Source: Macrothele yani
Lineage: Eukaryota > Arthropoda > Arachnida > Araneae > Macrothelidae
DNA length: 64,000 bases
Direction: 5' to 3'
Assembly: GCA_039090855.1 (NCBI GenBank)
Contig: CM076997.1
Location: forward strand, 169,042,709 to 169,106,708
Shown here piece after piece: positions 34,905 to 45,098 of this stretch. Under the pieces are notes generated by a model, which saw only the letters and a program-made list of their open reading frames with translations, was not told the DNA's origin and ran no database searches. Position 1 is the first letter of the stretch. Each line of letters begins with the position of its first letter. The translations under genes and the position numbers were made by a program.

Positions 34905-36420
34905 AGACGCACGTGGGATACCGAGTTTCTTTGCCTAATCGTACCTGGGAAATTGCAAATTGCCATAAACTAATTCCTTCAGTGTATGCAGGTATCGTTA
35001 TTAAAGACGGTTTGTTTGGAGAACCAGAAGCTGTTTGCTACTCTAGTCCAACATTCATAGCAATAAGGTCGGGAAAACATTCATCATCCACTGCATCATC
35101 TCACATACGTGATCTTGACAGGGTATACGATCTTCCAGAATTTAGGAACATCATGAGAACTGTACCAGGATATTTACCAAAACCAATGCTCATAATCACT
35201 GTTGATGGTGGCCCAGACGAAAATCCACGCTACGAAAAAGTCATCAATTAGCAAGGTGGAGATTACTGAAACTGAAGATGTTCCTCAAAGAGTGTCATTA
35301 AATCATCTATCGAACGTGGAGACTAATATGCTTCGGTGGTTTGGCCATGTTGAAAGAATGAGTGATGAAATGCTTACTAAGAAAATCTTTTCAGCCCAAG
35401 TGGCAGGAAGGAAAGGCAGAGGAAGGCCAAGGAAGACATGGGTGGATCAGATTCAGGAATGTCTGCATGAGAAAAAGATTATGAGTATGAAATATAAAAG
35501 ATCTTGTGTACGGCATGTAATGGATATCAGTGAAGCACAAGTTGTATGTCAAGATTGCTGTAAATGGAGAAGTTTGATATGACAACAATAAGTAAAAATA
35601 TCTGGAAGTTTGTATTTCTTTTTGGAGCTGAATCCCAGAGAACAGCTTAGTGATATGTATGATGTATGAAAAAGTCATCAAGATAAGTGTACATCATTTT
35701 TTAACAAGAAATTTGGATGTTGTATTCGTTGCCTGCAATGCTCTTGGTCGAAGTTCCTTTAAGTTAACAGAGTCGAATGAAGAATGACTCCTTTAAGCAG
35801 AGAGCTCGCAGGTTTGATTTCACCACATGATCGTTATGGAAGCCACTGGGATGCGCAAGGTCCAACAGTTGATATTGAAAAAGAAAAATAAACTTCGTGT
35901 TAGCTGGAAAAGAAGTTTTGTCTAACACTGTAATCGGTGAGTATCCAACAATCACGAAGTATATAGATCCCACGGACTCCGAGCTAGTTGAACCCATTCT
36001 TGAAAAAGATATTTCATGGAGAAACAAACACGTTGCTGAAAGCCAGTATCTTTTGCAAATAATAAAATGTCAGGACACAAAATTTTGTCTGCCGTGTCAA
36101 AGTTTACTCTTCCTCATCCTTTGAAATTGTGTTTTGCCACCACCTGTTTCTCTGGCTCAAACACAGGATGCCTAAAGACTGCAGACCTAGGAGAAACAGG
36201 TCAACATCAATATGGATCACTCTTTGTAAATCTTTCTCTGGATATTTCAAAAATACTACCATGCTTCTGCCGAGCTTTCAGGCCAACACCATACGACCTT
36301 TACTGTCCATCAGTGCAATCCGAACTTTCTTCCCGTATTTGTAAGGTTTGAGAAAAGTATTTTGCTTCAATCAGCAACATGAACGCTCATGCAAAATTGC
36401 ATACTGCTCAGTGTGGTGAA
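34905..36420 (+). pseudogene. Transposase-like protein of element G, interrupted by a LINE
   Basis: The plus-strand frame from about 34905 reads HVGYRVSLPNRTWEIANCHK, then SVYAGIVIKDGLFGEPEAVC, then HIRDLDRVYDLPEF and KPMLIITVDGGPDENPRYEK, ending at the LINE insertion at 35247. After the LINE, from about 35680, it continues in shifting frames: ISVHHFLTRNLDVVFVACNA, LGRSSF, a segment like YPTITKYIDPTDSELVEPIL (about 35942-36002), then PYDLYCPSVQSELSSRICKV near 36290-36345 and SISNMNAHAK near 36372. DGGPDENP looks like an acidic catalytic site. A terminal C-x2-C-like finger may follow RICKV. I recognise the type from invertebrate repeats but cannot name it. Confidence 0.65.
35234..35681 (+). 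mobile_element. LINE family A, 5'-truncated copy with 14-bp target-site duplication (A5)
   Basis: GAAAAAGTCATCAA occurs at 35234-35247 and again at 35668-35681, flanking a 420-bp LINE 3' end. The insert carries the well-preserved C-terminus: NMLRWFGHVERMSDEMLTKK, then RKGRGRPRKTWVDQIQECLH (a basic DNA- or RNA-contact tail) and MDISEAQVVCQDCCKW. Then come the 3' UTR and GATATGTATGATGTAT. It is one of the youngest copies in the window by its clean duplication. Confidence 0.92.
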
Positions 36421-38125
36421 CCTAAGCAGAACTAAAAGAACATCCTGTTTGAGTTGTTGCATGCTGAGAGAGTGAGCTTACGGCAATTTTGCCATATGAT
36501 ATGAATATGCTAAATGGATCGATGAAGATGACCTGGATCTAACCGATGTTAACATTTCTAAACTAGGAAGTTTAATTTCCGATGGACTTCCCATTACGGA
36601 TGTTTGCCAGAATCTAGATCCCATTTGAGACGACGTTAAACAGACAGTTTAAATATAATTCTGATTGTTAGGTTGCTTTTCAAACTCCAAGAACAAAAAT
36701 GCATCATTGTTTATACTGCAGTTGTAGTCATGGAAGAGAAAAGAACAAGGGATAGGTGAAAGGTAATGTATCTATTAAACTGAAAAAACAATTTCGTATT
36801 TTTAAATTACAAAAGTGGCAAGCAAAGATAAATTCTTAACTTCTCAAAAAGGCATTTGTTTACTAAAATTTTAAAGTGTTATTTTTGTGGAATAACTTTT
36901 TTTACGGGTCTTTTAGAGGTTATTTTTAATGAAAGTTGGTTGTCTTGAAAGTTGTTATTTTTATTAAGATAAAACAAATTTTTAAAGAAGAGCCCTATAA
37001 AAATAAATTGTAGTTTGCTGTACCACATTGTTGAGCTAATTTGCAACGTGAAAATTTCATGTAAACATAATAAACGGCAGGTGGCTTTCATTTTCAGATT
37101 TTTAACACCTTTGGGAGTGTTTTTGAATAAATTAAGAACTGGGGACAGGGGCATAAGTCAACCTATATGTATAACCGCACTGAAAATTATAATGCAATTA
37201 AAACAGGTTTAAATTAGCCTCATTTACGACAAAAATGCATCCAGTGCAATAAAAAAGAAGTGTTTGTTGAATGTGAAAAATTGCTTTGTATCGTCCTACG
37301 AAATTTGTTAAAATATTTGCCGAGAATACTTTAAACACATGACATAAAATAATTTAACTTTTAAATAATTACTTCAAATTTTAAAGTAGCTATTGCAACA
37401 TTTAAGTAACACTTTAGTAATTATTGCAGCTCAACTTGTAATAACCAAACAATAACGATCGTATTTTATGTAAAATGGGGATGATTTTTATCAAAATTTG
37501 AGCTTAACTAGAAAATTTATTTCATGGTATTTCTTCGTTTTGTTTTCTCTTTTTTTCCTTCTTTTAATAGTTAAAAAATGTATGAAATATTTCAGATTTC
37601 TGATGATATTTAGCTAAATCAGAATATCAATATTAAGTTCCCGTACATGTACTACCAAATCTGTCGTGTTTTGTAGATGGTATAATAGGGAGTGTTACAA
37701 CCTTGAATGCGTGTGTTCATTTGTAGATCTCTATTTCAGAATGATGAAGTTTGGGTAGCATTTGGGAATAAATTAAAGCCCAAACAATAAATATTTTCGG
37801 AAGCAAACGGGTAAAAATATGGAAGATTCCTTTAAATAATTATATGTTTTCTTTCTGTTTCGCAATGGACTTCTAAAAGCAGTCGTAAATAACGGGGGTT
37901 GCGGGAATTAGGAAGTACTTTTTAGGGAGGGGGTTGTTACTAATTGGACAAAATGTGACATGGGGGGGGGGGGTGTCTAAAAATAGTAAAAAATCATGGA
38001 CGTACTTTATGGATAGCCCCCAATATAGAGTATATCGCGATACACTTGACGATAAAGTTTTATCTGACTTTTTGTTGTCATAGCTGTTTCACTGCCACGT
38101 TTTATTTCATTTTAATGTAAATTAA

Positions 38126-38762
38126 CCCTTTCCACTCCAATAACTTTTCACCCATACTCAACCAACATTCTTTTTTTCTTCTTTTTTTTTTTCCTTTCTC
38201 TCTCTCTCTCTCTGCAGTAGAGGCCACAACTTAACAGTGAAAGCTCAGCTATGGCTCACCAGCCCCATTATATGAGCTATAGAGGCATCATCGGCTGGCG
38301 GGTGACACCCGACCTATTAGACAAAAGATAAATGTCTCACGAGCGTCGACATGTGAACTATAGAGGAGTCGTCGCCATGGAGGGTGACACCCAACACGCA
38401 AGCTATTCTGAGAAAAAGAAATGTCTCGTGAGTGCCGACATGCAAGGTATAAAGGAGTCATCGGCATGGAGGGTGACACCCGACATGTGAGATATTTGGT
38501 GAAAAAAGAAATGTCTCGCAAGCCCCAACACACAAGCTATAAAGGCGTCATGGGCGTGTCAGATGGCACGTCAGCTATTCGGCGAAAAAGAAATGTCACG
38601 CGAGCTATAGAAGAGTCATCGGCATGGTGGGCGACACCCGACACGCCGATGATGTTTCTTTTTCTCTATTTTGTAAAAAAGAAACATCTCACGAGTGCCG
38701 ACATGCAAGCTATTTGGTGATTTCGTTATGTTGGGTGCCACCCGAGAGCCGAGTGGAAAGGG
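38126..38762. mobile_element. TTAA-flanked MITE carrying an ~85-bp tandem array
   Basis: The ends are CCCTTTCCACTC at 38126 and its exact complement GAGTGGAAAGGG at 38751-38762, with TTAA outside each (38122-38125 and 38763-38766). This is the signature of piggyBac-type mobilisation. The interior holds a (TC)n tract (38194-38213) and five or six imperfect units of about 75-89 bp. Each contains GGGTGACACCCGAC (itself a small hairpin), GCAAGCTAT..., GAAAAAGAAATGTCTCGCGAG-like words and GAGTCATCGGC. No transposase. Confidence 0.8.
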
Positions 38763-39185
38763 TTAAAATGTTTGCACCAAAATTTTCACAAGTACAAAGC
38801 CACATGTAGTAAATGTAGAGCTAGCAAAAGGCACTGAGCTGAGCTCCCTCTTGGCTTTTGCACACAACACTCTCAAACGGCTATACGGGGAATTGCATAG
38901 CAAAACTTCGCCTCCGTTGGAGGGGAAGTCAGAACATCGAAGGCATATAGGGACTATCTGTGAAGTGCGTTTTTCGACCCAAAAACGGTAAAAAATAGAA
39001 AATTGCGTGCAGGGATCTTGCGTGGGCTTTTCCATAGTTTTTTGGGTGACTCCAGTAGAACTGTAAGATGGAATAAAAATCTGTACAAAGTACGGAAAAT
39101 CTGTAAAAGTTGGCATCTCTGAATACCTATGAATCCTTTAGAACCAGAAACATCCTGCCACGGGAGAGCCATTTTCAGTCGTCCT

Positions 39186-40050
39186 CCGCGTCAACAAAAT
39201 AGCTAACGACTGACCTTACGCTGTATTTACGTAATCATGCACCTCGCTTGGAATGAAATAACTGCACCATTCCAAAGAGCAGGGAACGACCTATAAACAA
39301 TCTTGACTGCACAAAACTTTAAAAGACCACCAAACCATCTGCAAACAATCTTCATCGGGATTTCAAAACATACAGCATTGTTTCTCCTACATACCATGTG
39401 ATTACAACAAAACTCTTCCTCCATAAGCTCCACCTACATTGCAAAACCCATTCATCACTTATGCCAAAAAAACAACGAATTAGTAGGTAGGTGAAAAACG
39501 TTCCGAAATGCTGGGATAGGTGGTACGTGCTGATTAGGTGTCGTTATATGTTTAACCAAATTACGCGTAGACCTCAAAATAGTCTCATTCGATTTAGCAT
39601 TTAAAACGGAATTTTTTGCCGCATCAACGAAATAGCTAACGACTGACCTTATGCTGTATTTATGTAAATGCGCACCTCGCTTGGAACGAAATAACTGCAC
39701 CATTCCAAAGAGCAGGGAACGACATATAAACAATCTTGACTGCACAAAACTTTAAAAGACCACCAAACCATCTGCAAACAATCTTCATCGGGATTTCAAA
39801 ACATACAGCATCGTTTCTCTTACATACCATGTGATTACAACAAAACTCCTCCTCCATAAGCTCCACCTACATTGCAAAACCCATTCATCACTTATGCCAA
39901 AACAACAACGAATTAGAAGGCAGATGAAAAACATTCTGAAAAGTTGGGATTGGTGGTATGTGCTGATTAAGCGTCGTCATACGTTTAACCAAATTACGCA
40001 TAGACCTCAGAAAAGTCTCATTCGATTTGTCGTTTATAACTGCATTTTTT
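39186..40050. repeat. 433-bp direct tandem duplication
   Basis: Two adjacent copies, about 39186-39618 and 39619-40050, share long identical stretches such as GAACGACCTATAAACAATCT/GAACGACATATAAACAATCT and TCTTCATCGGGATTTCAAAA. The anchor ACCTCGCTTGGAA is at 39241 and 39674, a period of 433. A few percent divergence. The open frames in it are mirrored between copies and show no known motif. Confidence 0.88.
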
Positions 40051-40299
40051 GCCATGAAAACATTTTATTGCTTGGCAGTTTTTGCTGTGGATTGCCGTTT
40101 CGGCGCAGTTTGGTGAAAATATAATTTTTTTTTCGTGATTTGTAGCAGTTTGGCGCAAGAAAATAAAATTGGCGCAGTTTGGTGCAAACTTTCCATCACT
40201 GTAATTTTAAATTGTTTTGCTTTTATTGTGAAACCCATAAAATTTACTGCATTTCCAAGTAATACACATTCCATCAGTAAAAACTGTACTTCATAATAT

Positions 40300-40805
40300 T
40301 ATGCATACATACATATCCCCAAGCTGTTCTCTGAGATTCAGAGGTTAGCTCCAAAAAGAAATACGAACTACCAGATATTTTTACTTACTGTTGTCGTATC
40401 AAACTTCTCCATTTACAGCGATCTTGACATACAACTCGGGCTTCACTGATATCCATTACATGCCGTACACAAGATCTTTTATACTTCATACTCATAATCT
40501 TTCTCTCATGCAGACACTCCTGAATCTGATCCACCCATGTCTTCCTTGGACTTCCTCTGCCTTTCCTTCCTGCCACTTGGGCTAAAAAGATTTTCTTAGT
40601 AAGCATCTGATCACTTATTCTTTCAACATGGCCCAACCACCGAAGCATATTGGTCTTCACCTTGCTAACAACATTTTGCTTTGCATCACACAACTGCAAC
40701 ACATCTTCATTCCTCACACAATCAGACCATGTCTTGCCACAAACCCCCGTAAGCAACGCATTCCTCCAGCACACAAACAACTCCTATGTTTCTTCTGCAG
40801 TATTA
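40300..40805 (-). mobile_element. LINE family A, 3' part (A6, minus strand)
   Basis: On the minus strand it begins near FVCWRNALLTGVCGKTWSDC (about 40780) and runs through NMLRWLGHVERISDQMLTKK and WVDQIQECLHERKIMSMKYK to the 3' UTR. It ends in a (TATG)n tail complementing 40302-40314. One frame is open from 40780 to 40385, so it is well preserved. It is followed head-to-head by another piece of the same family at 40890. Confidence 0.88.
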
Positions 40806-40889
40806 CATATAATTCGTATTACATATAATTTGTACATATACTTATTACATATAATTTATATATTTGAATATTACATATAATTTATACAT

Positions 40890-41310
40890 ATACTTCTGTG
40901 AGTTATTAGATCAAGAAAGCAAAGGTGATTCTAAGGCAGAAGCATATGATGTCACAGTGAAGGATGGAAGCACAAGAGGGATCTCAAGAGAAGAAGTGTG
41001 TAAAGTTCTAAAATCTCTTCAAAATGGTAAGGCTCTGGGAGCTGAAGGCATAACTGCTGAGATGTTGAAATACGGCGAGACTCTGTAATTGACTGGTTAA
41101 ATGAAATTTGCCAGTTGTACTGGGAGTTAGAAATGGTCCCTCGGGATTGGAAGGACGCTATCATTGTTCCCTTGTACAAGACAAAAGGTGATCAGACTGA
41201 CTGCAAGAACTATCGTGGTATTGGCCTACTAAGTGTGCCAGGGAAAGTGTTTGACAAGGTCGTTATTGAAAAAGTATGCGGTCTTATGTTAACAAGTTCA
41301 TTGCCATCTT
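40890..41310 (+). mobile_element. LINE family A, 5' part of the reverse transcriptase in inverted orientation (A6')
   Basis: The plus strand reads GISREEVCKVLKSLQNGKAL, EGITAEMLKYGE, LEMVPRDWKDAIIVPLYKTK, then DCKNYRGIGLLSVPGKVFDK. This is the region that lies upstream of the YADD box in copy A4. It is opposite in orientation to the neighbouring 3' part, with ~85 bp of ATATAATT-like repeats (40805-40890) at the junction. The arrangement fits twin-primed insertion of a single LINE. Confidence 0.85.
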
Positions 41311-41319
41311 TGTAGCCTG

Positions 41320-42137
41320 CTGTTAACTTGTAATTGTTACGAGGCTCGTTATTCCTCGCGTACTTGAAGATGATAAAATAATAGTAATGAGAATGATAAT
41401 AATTCTAAGTAATAGATAATAAGCAAATAATTCTTGTGATCTGTAAATATATCTAAGAAACTTTTATTCTTCTTTTCACCTAATCCCCTGAAAAGGTTGT
41501 CCGTTTGTTCAATTAATTTTAATCCCTGTTCCGCTTAAAAACTCCAATTCCTTTTTCTTACGTCCTGCTTTCGATCATCTCTCGCGCTGTCGAGAAATCC
41601 CCTACCCTGCCGGTCGGTCTGAAATGACAGGTTGTGAGCATAGCAAAGACTACACAAACCCAGGAGTGAGACTTGCAGTGCCAGTCACCAGAAAGTCCCA
41701 CAGTGCAACAATGAACTCAGTTCTCATCGCTGATACAGAAAAATGTCTTGGCTATCACGTGCCTATTTAAATCACTATAACCAAAATTCATTACCAAGAG
41801 CTCTGTAATAATGAGGGCCATGTGCATTTTTTACAAATATAAAAGAGACAAATGATCAACACAAAAAATTTATATAAGAGGAGCACTATGGCAGTTATGA
41901 TAACACATTTTGCTCACAGCGGGAGAACTGGTGATATAACTATTACAATTCTGAATCTGAACAATGGCAGTGTTGTGGTGTCATGAGGTAATACAACTGT
42001 TTGCAGATCTCGCTTCAGTTTCTCTCTCCCACCTCCTTTACGAATCTTGAAGCAGCTGCTATTTTCAATTGGCCTCTTCAAAATGTAAAGATAGTGAAAG
42101 TACCTCAAAGCAACGTTACACTAGCTTAATTTATCAT
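41320..42137. other. Unannotated intron stretch
   Basis: No exon, terminal repeat or retroelement motif recognised between the LINE pair and the foldback element. Confidence 0.4.
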
Positions 42138-42251
42138 TCTATACTTTGAGGTTACTCACCTTTATTCCCTAAATCTTTTAGGAGTTTTCGTCTCTACACA
42201 TTTCCAACACGTATTTTTCTTATTTACATCGTGGTTCGAGGCCGCAAAAAA

Positions 42252-42285
<34 letters not shown>

Positions 42286-43186
42286 TATATTTTTCAACTC
42301 ACGCAAACTTCACTCCCCTCCCCTCTTTTCCCTATGACCAAAATTCAGATTCAAAACAATCTACCATAAATATACACAATTGAACTCCCTAAAACACTTT
42401 AATCTAATTAAAACTTCAATCAATAAAAACCTATATTACACATTAAAGTTAAAAAGCTGTAACCCATAATTATTTACAATTGCACATCAGTGCCCAATTA
42501 AAACAAACCTAAATACCTGACACAACCACTATACTCAACAATAATAGAATAATAGCTATATACTATATTCACTACTGTTTCACACGTTATATACGTTCTG
42601 TGCACATTTGCAGCAAAATCATCCTGGCATTTATATATCATATGAATAGGAATAATATTATAAGTTTTAATTATTATATTATCAAGGACTCACCTTGTAT
42701 CGGCATTCCAGCTTAGTAAGCTTCCTCTTTTATCTTTAACAATATGTTTATCTAGCGTGTCATTAGCCACGTAGAATCATCGTATTAAAAATAGGCCTAA
42801 TTGAAATTTGCGACCAGGGTTTAAATTCAAATAAAACACGACTATGGATATCATACAAAGAGATTGTGAAAGGACTATATACAATGCAATTAAGAAACAT
42901 GTGTGTCTAGCGTGTCATTAGCCACGTAGAATCATCATATTGCCACTAGGTCCAATTGAAATTTGCGACCTGGGTTTAAATTCAACTATGGATATCATAC
43001 AAAGAGAGTGTGAAAGAATTATATACAATGTAATTAAAAAATCTATACCATCAACAGGTATTGTCAATCTTTAAAAGAATGAATGGATAAAATCAATGAC
43101 CTTACAAACAGTCCTCAAATAAAACTCTTGTCCATTATTGAACAATGCCAGATAATCTCTGTAACACGCACACAACTCCACGTAAA

Positions 43187-43236
43187 CCACCGGACATGTT
43201 TCGGCTCGACTGACTTTCGGCCATTATCAACGGTAT
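43187..43236 (-). ncRNA. Hammerhead-type self-cleaving ribozyme motif, PLE-2
   Basis: On the minus strand: ACCG, UUGAUAA, U, GGCCGA, AAGUCAG, UCG-A-GCC, GAAAC, AU, GUC, CGGU. Stem I is ACCG/CGGU. Stem II is GGC/GCC extended by CGA/UCG across one bulged A. GAAA gives G12-A14. Stem III is AC/GU with a 2-nt loop. Cleavage is expected after GUC at 43193. The core box has U3 and A8 in place of C3 and G8, which keeps the tertiary base pair. This minimal type-I form with a tiny stem III is the known Penelope/retrozyme style, usually thought to act as a dimer. Confidence 0.75.
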
Positions 43237-43346
43237 GCATCCTGGATCAATGTTCAAAGTTGTTATATATCTAGGTCACCTCGGCATCACCTCTGCTATA
43301 GTTGTTCTACGTCGACGTTTTCCATCATCATTACATATATGTGTAT

Positions 43347-44346
43347 TCACGTGTGAGTCACATCCACGCCATCTATTGGGTTAATTCCGGAATTGCTCTC
43401 GCTGTTTTTATTTCGTAAGTATATGTTATTTCTTTTATTTTCCTTTTTGTTGTTATATTTCGTATTATTTTCTTGTTGTATTAGATATTTCCATGGGTAC
43501 GGGATATCTTTCGGGGTAGACGTATTGCAATTGGATTTTTGGGTTTTCTCAATTGTTATAGCCTCAGACCACAAAATTTGATTATGTTTATTGTGGGAAG
43601 TTAAGATTTTACTATTTTCCCAATCTGGTATTAATTCATTTATCATACAATGTTGTATAAGTGATGTTTTTTCTTCTTTTTTAATCCAATTATCATAGTG
43701 CTCATTCAACCTCGTTTTAAACCTTCTTTTAGTACTACCGATGTAATATTTGTCTTGCTTATTTTCCTTTGGGTCTATTGTAGGAATCATGTATACACCT
43801 GCCTTATTTAGTGGATTTTTATTGTAACCACTGTTTGTCAGTAATTTAGAATTATCAGTAACTATTTCTGCAATTTCAATATTGTAATTCGGGCATTCTT
43901 TTCTTATAATATTGCTTAGTGGAGGCAAATATGGTATACTTCCGTAGAATAACGTATTTCTTTTTGTTAATCCATTGTTGAGTTTTTGCATATCAGCACT
44001 TCTTATTTTACGATATAGTGAATCTATCAAGCCAACCGGATATCCAAAACATTTAGCAGTGTCTTTAATCCATTTTATTTCCTCAATGTGCAATTTTCTT
44101 TGATGAATGTGTTATAGCTCTATTTATAAATGATCTGAACGCTGAAATTTTATATCTCCATGGGTGACAGGATTCATTGGGAATTATAGCAGGAACGTAA
44201 GGTGGTTTTCGATATACACCAAATTCTATTTTATTTTGATGCCTAAATAAAGAAATGTCAAGAAAATGAAGTTTGTTGTCAATTTCTTTTTCATATGTTA
44301 CTTGAATAGTTGCGTACACATTATTGAATTTGCTTATGAAGACTCT
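43347..44346 (-). pseudogene. Penelope reverse transcriptase C-terminus and GIY-YIG endonuclease (PLE-2)
   Basis: The frame starts, truncated, at FISKFNNVYATIQVTYEKEI, then LHFLDISLFRHQNKIEFGVY and RKPPYVPAIIPNESCHPWRY: the last reverse transcriptase motifs and the thumb. After a frameshift near 44090 it continues HIEEIKWIKDTAKCFGYPVG and reaches the endonuclease: AGVYMIPT, then KYYIGSTKRRFKTRLNEHYD, and SEAITIEK with the catalytic Glu. It ends at 43347. The YVDD palm is absent. About 30 further codons after the GIY-YIG domain are lysine/asparagine-rich. Confidence 0.87.
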
Positions 44347-45098
44347 ACAATCACGGACATCTCTCCCCTCAGAAATAAGCTTAACATCCAAGTACTTTCA
44401 CAGCCTCTGCCCAGGCCATTCTCAAGGAGCGGACGCAACAGATGTACCACCCGTCACCACCCACGAAACGTAGCAAATGTTCTAGTGCTCGCGCAGCATC
44501 ATCTCATTCCCATTCTCCGCCGTTCAGGCGCAGTGGCGCCATCTATCAGATGACCCAATAGCCTTCTTTTCCTTTCATACTTATAAATATCTATTCGATA
44601 GCTAAAGTACGAAAGGAAAAGAAGGCTACTGGCTCATCTAATAGATGGCGCCACTGCGCCTGAACGGCGGAGAATGGGAATGAGATGATGCTGTGCGAGC
44701 ACTGGAACATTCGCTACGTTTCGTGGGTGGTGATGGGTGGTACATCTGTTGCGTCCGCTCCTTGAGAATGGCCTGGGCAGAGGCTGAAAGTGCTTGGATG
44801 TTATGCTTATTTCTGAGGGGAGAGAGGTCCGTGATTGTTGAGTATAGTGGTTGTGTCAGGTATTTAGGTTTGTTTCAATTGGCCACTGATGTGCAATTGT
44901 AAATAATTATGGGTTACAGCTTTTTAACTTTAATGTGTAATATAGGTTTTTATTGATTGAAGTTTTAATTAGATTAAAGTGTTTTAGGGAGTTCAATTGT
45001 GTATATTTGTGGTAGATTGTTTTGAATCTGAATTTGGTCATAGGGAAAAGAGGGAGGGGAATGAAGTTTGCGTGAGTTGAAAAATATATATATATATA

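Larger units (their letters stand above)
34593..38020 (+). mobile_element. DNA transposon with GGGGC ends and CAA duplication, superfamily unassigned (element G)
   Basis: The left end reads GGGGCCGTCTATAAAGTATG at 34593, and the right end is the complement of GGGGCTATCCATAAAGTACG ending at 38020. Similarity continues inward: left GAGGGGTCCCTGACAACC with AAGTGTGACACGG; right, in complement, a G/C run and CATGTCACATTTTGTCC. The trinucleotide CAA stands on both sides (34590-34592 and 38021-38023), and removal restores a Tc1 terminal repeat exactly, so both borders are firm. Coding remains lie in the first half. A LINE copy is nested at 35248-35667. The 3' half (36650-37900) is AT-rich and non-coding. 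Confidence 0.83.
33777..38033 (+). mobile_element. Tc1-like transposon with a 3.4-kb insert in its right terminal repeat (Tc1-b)
   Basis: The left end reads TATATTGACAAAAGTCACTG, then GACACCCC, from about 33777. The right terminal repeat begins near 34570 as GGTGTCCGGTGACTTTTATC and is cut after TCAA at 34592. It resumes at 38021 as CAATATAGAG. Removing 34593-38020 restores GACTTTTATCAATATAG, the complement of the left end. The core element is thus only about 0.83 kb, because the middle of the transposase is deleted. Confidence 0.82.
42543..44346 (-). mobile_element. Penelope-like element, 5'-truncated (PLE-2), nested in the foldback left arm
   Basis: ACAAT at 42538-42542 and 44347-44351 flanks the insert, a 5-bp duplication within the foldback arm. 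Read on the minus strand, the element starts inside the reverse transcriptase. It then runs through the GIY-YIG domain, a hammerhead motif (43236-43187) and a ~640-bp 3' region ending CTATTATTCTATT at 42543. The 3' region contains a ~130-bp partial duplication: 42755-42895 and 42905-43025 share CTAGCGTGTCATTAGCCACG and GAAATTTGCGACC. It is the same family as the copy at 57019-58378. Confidence 0.88.
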
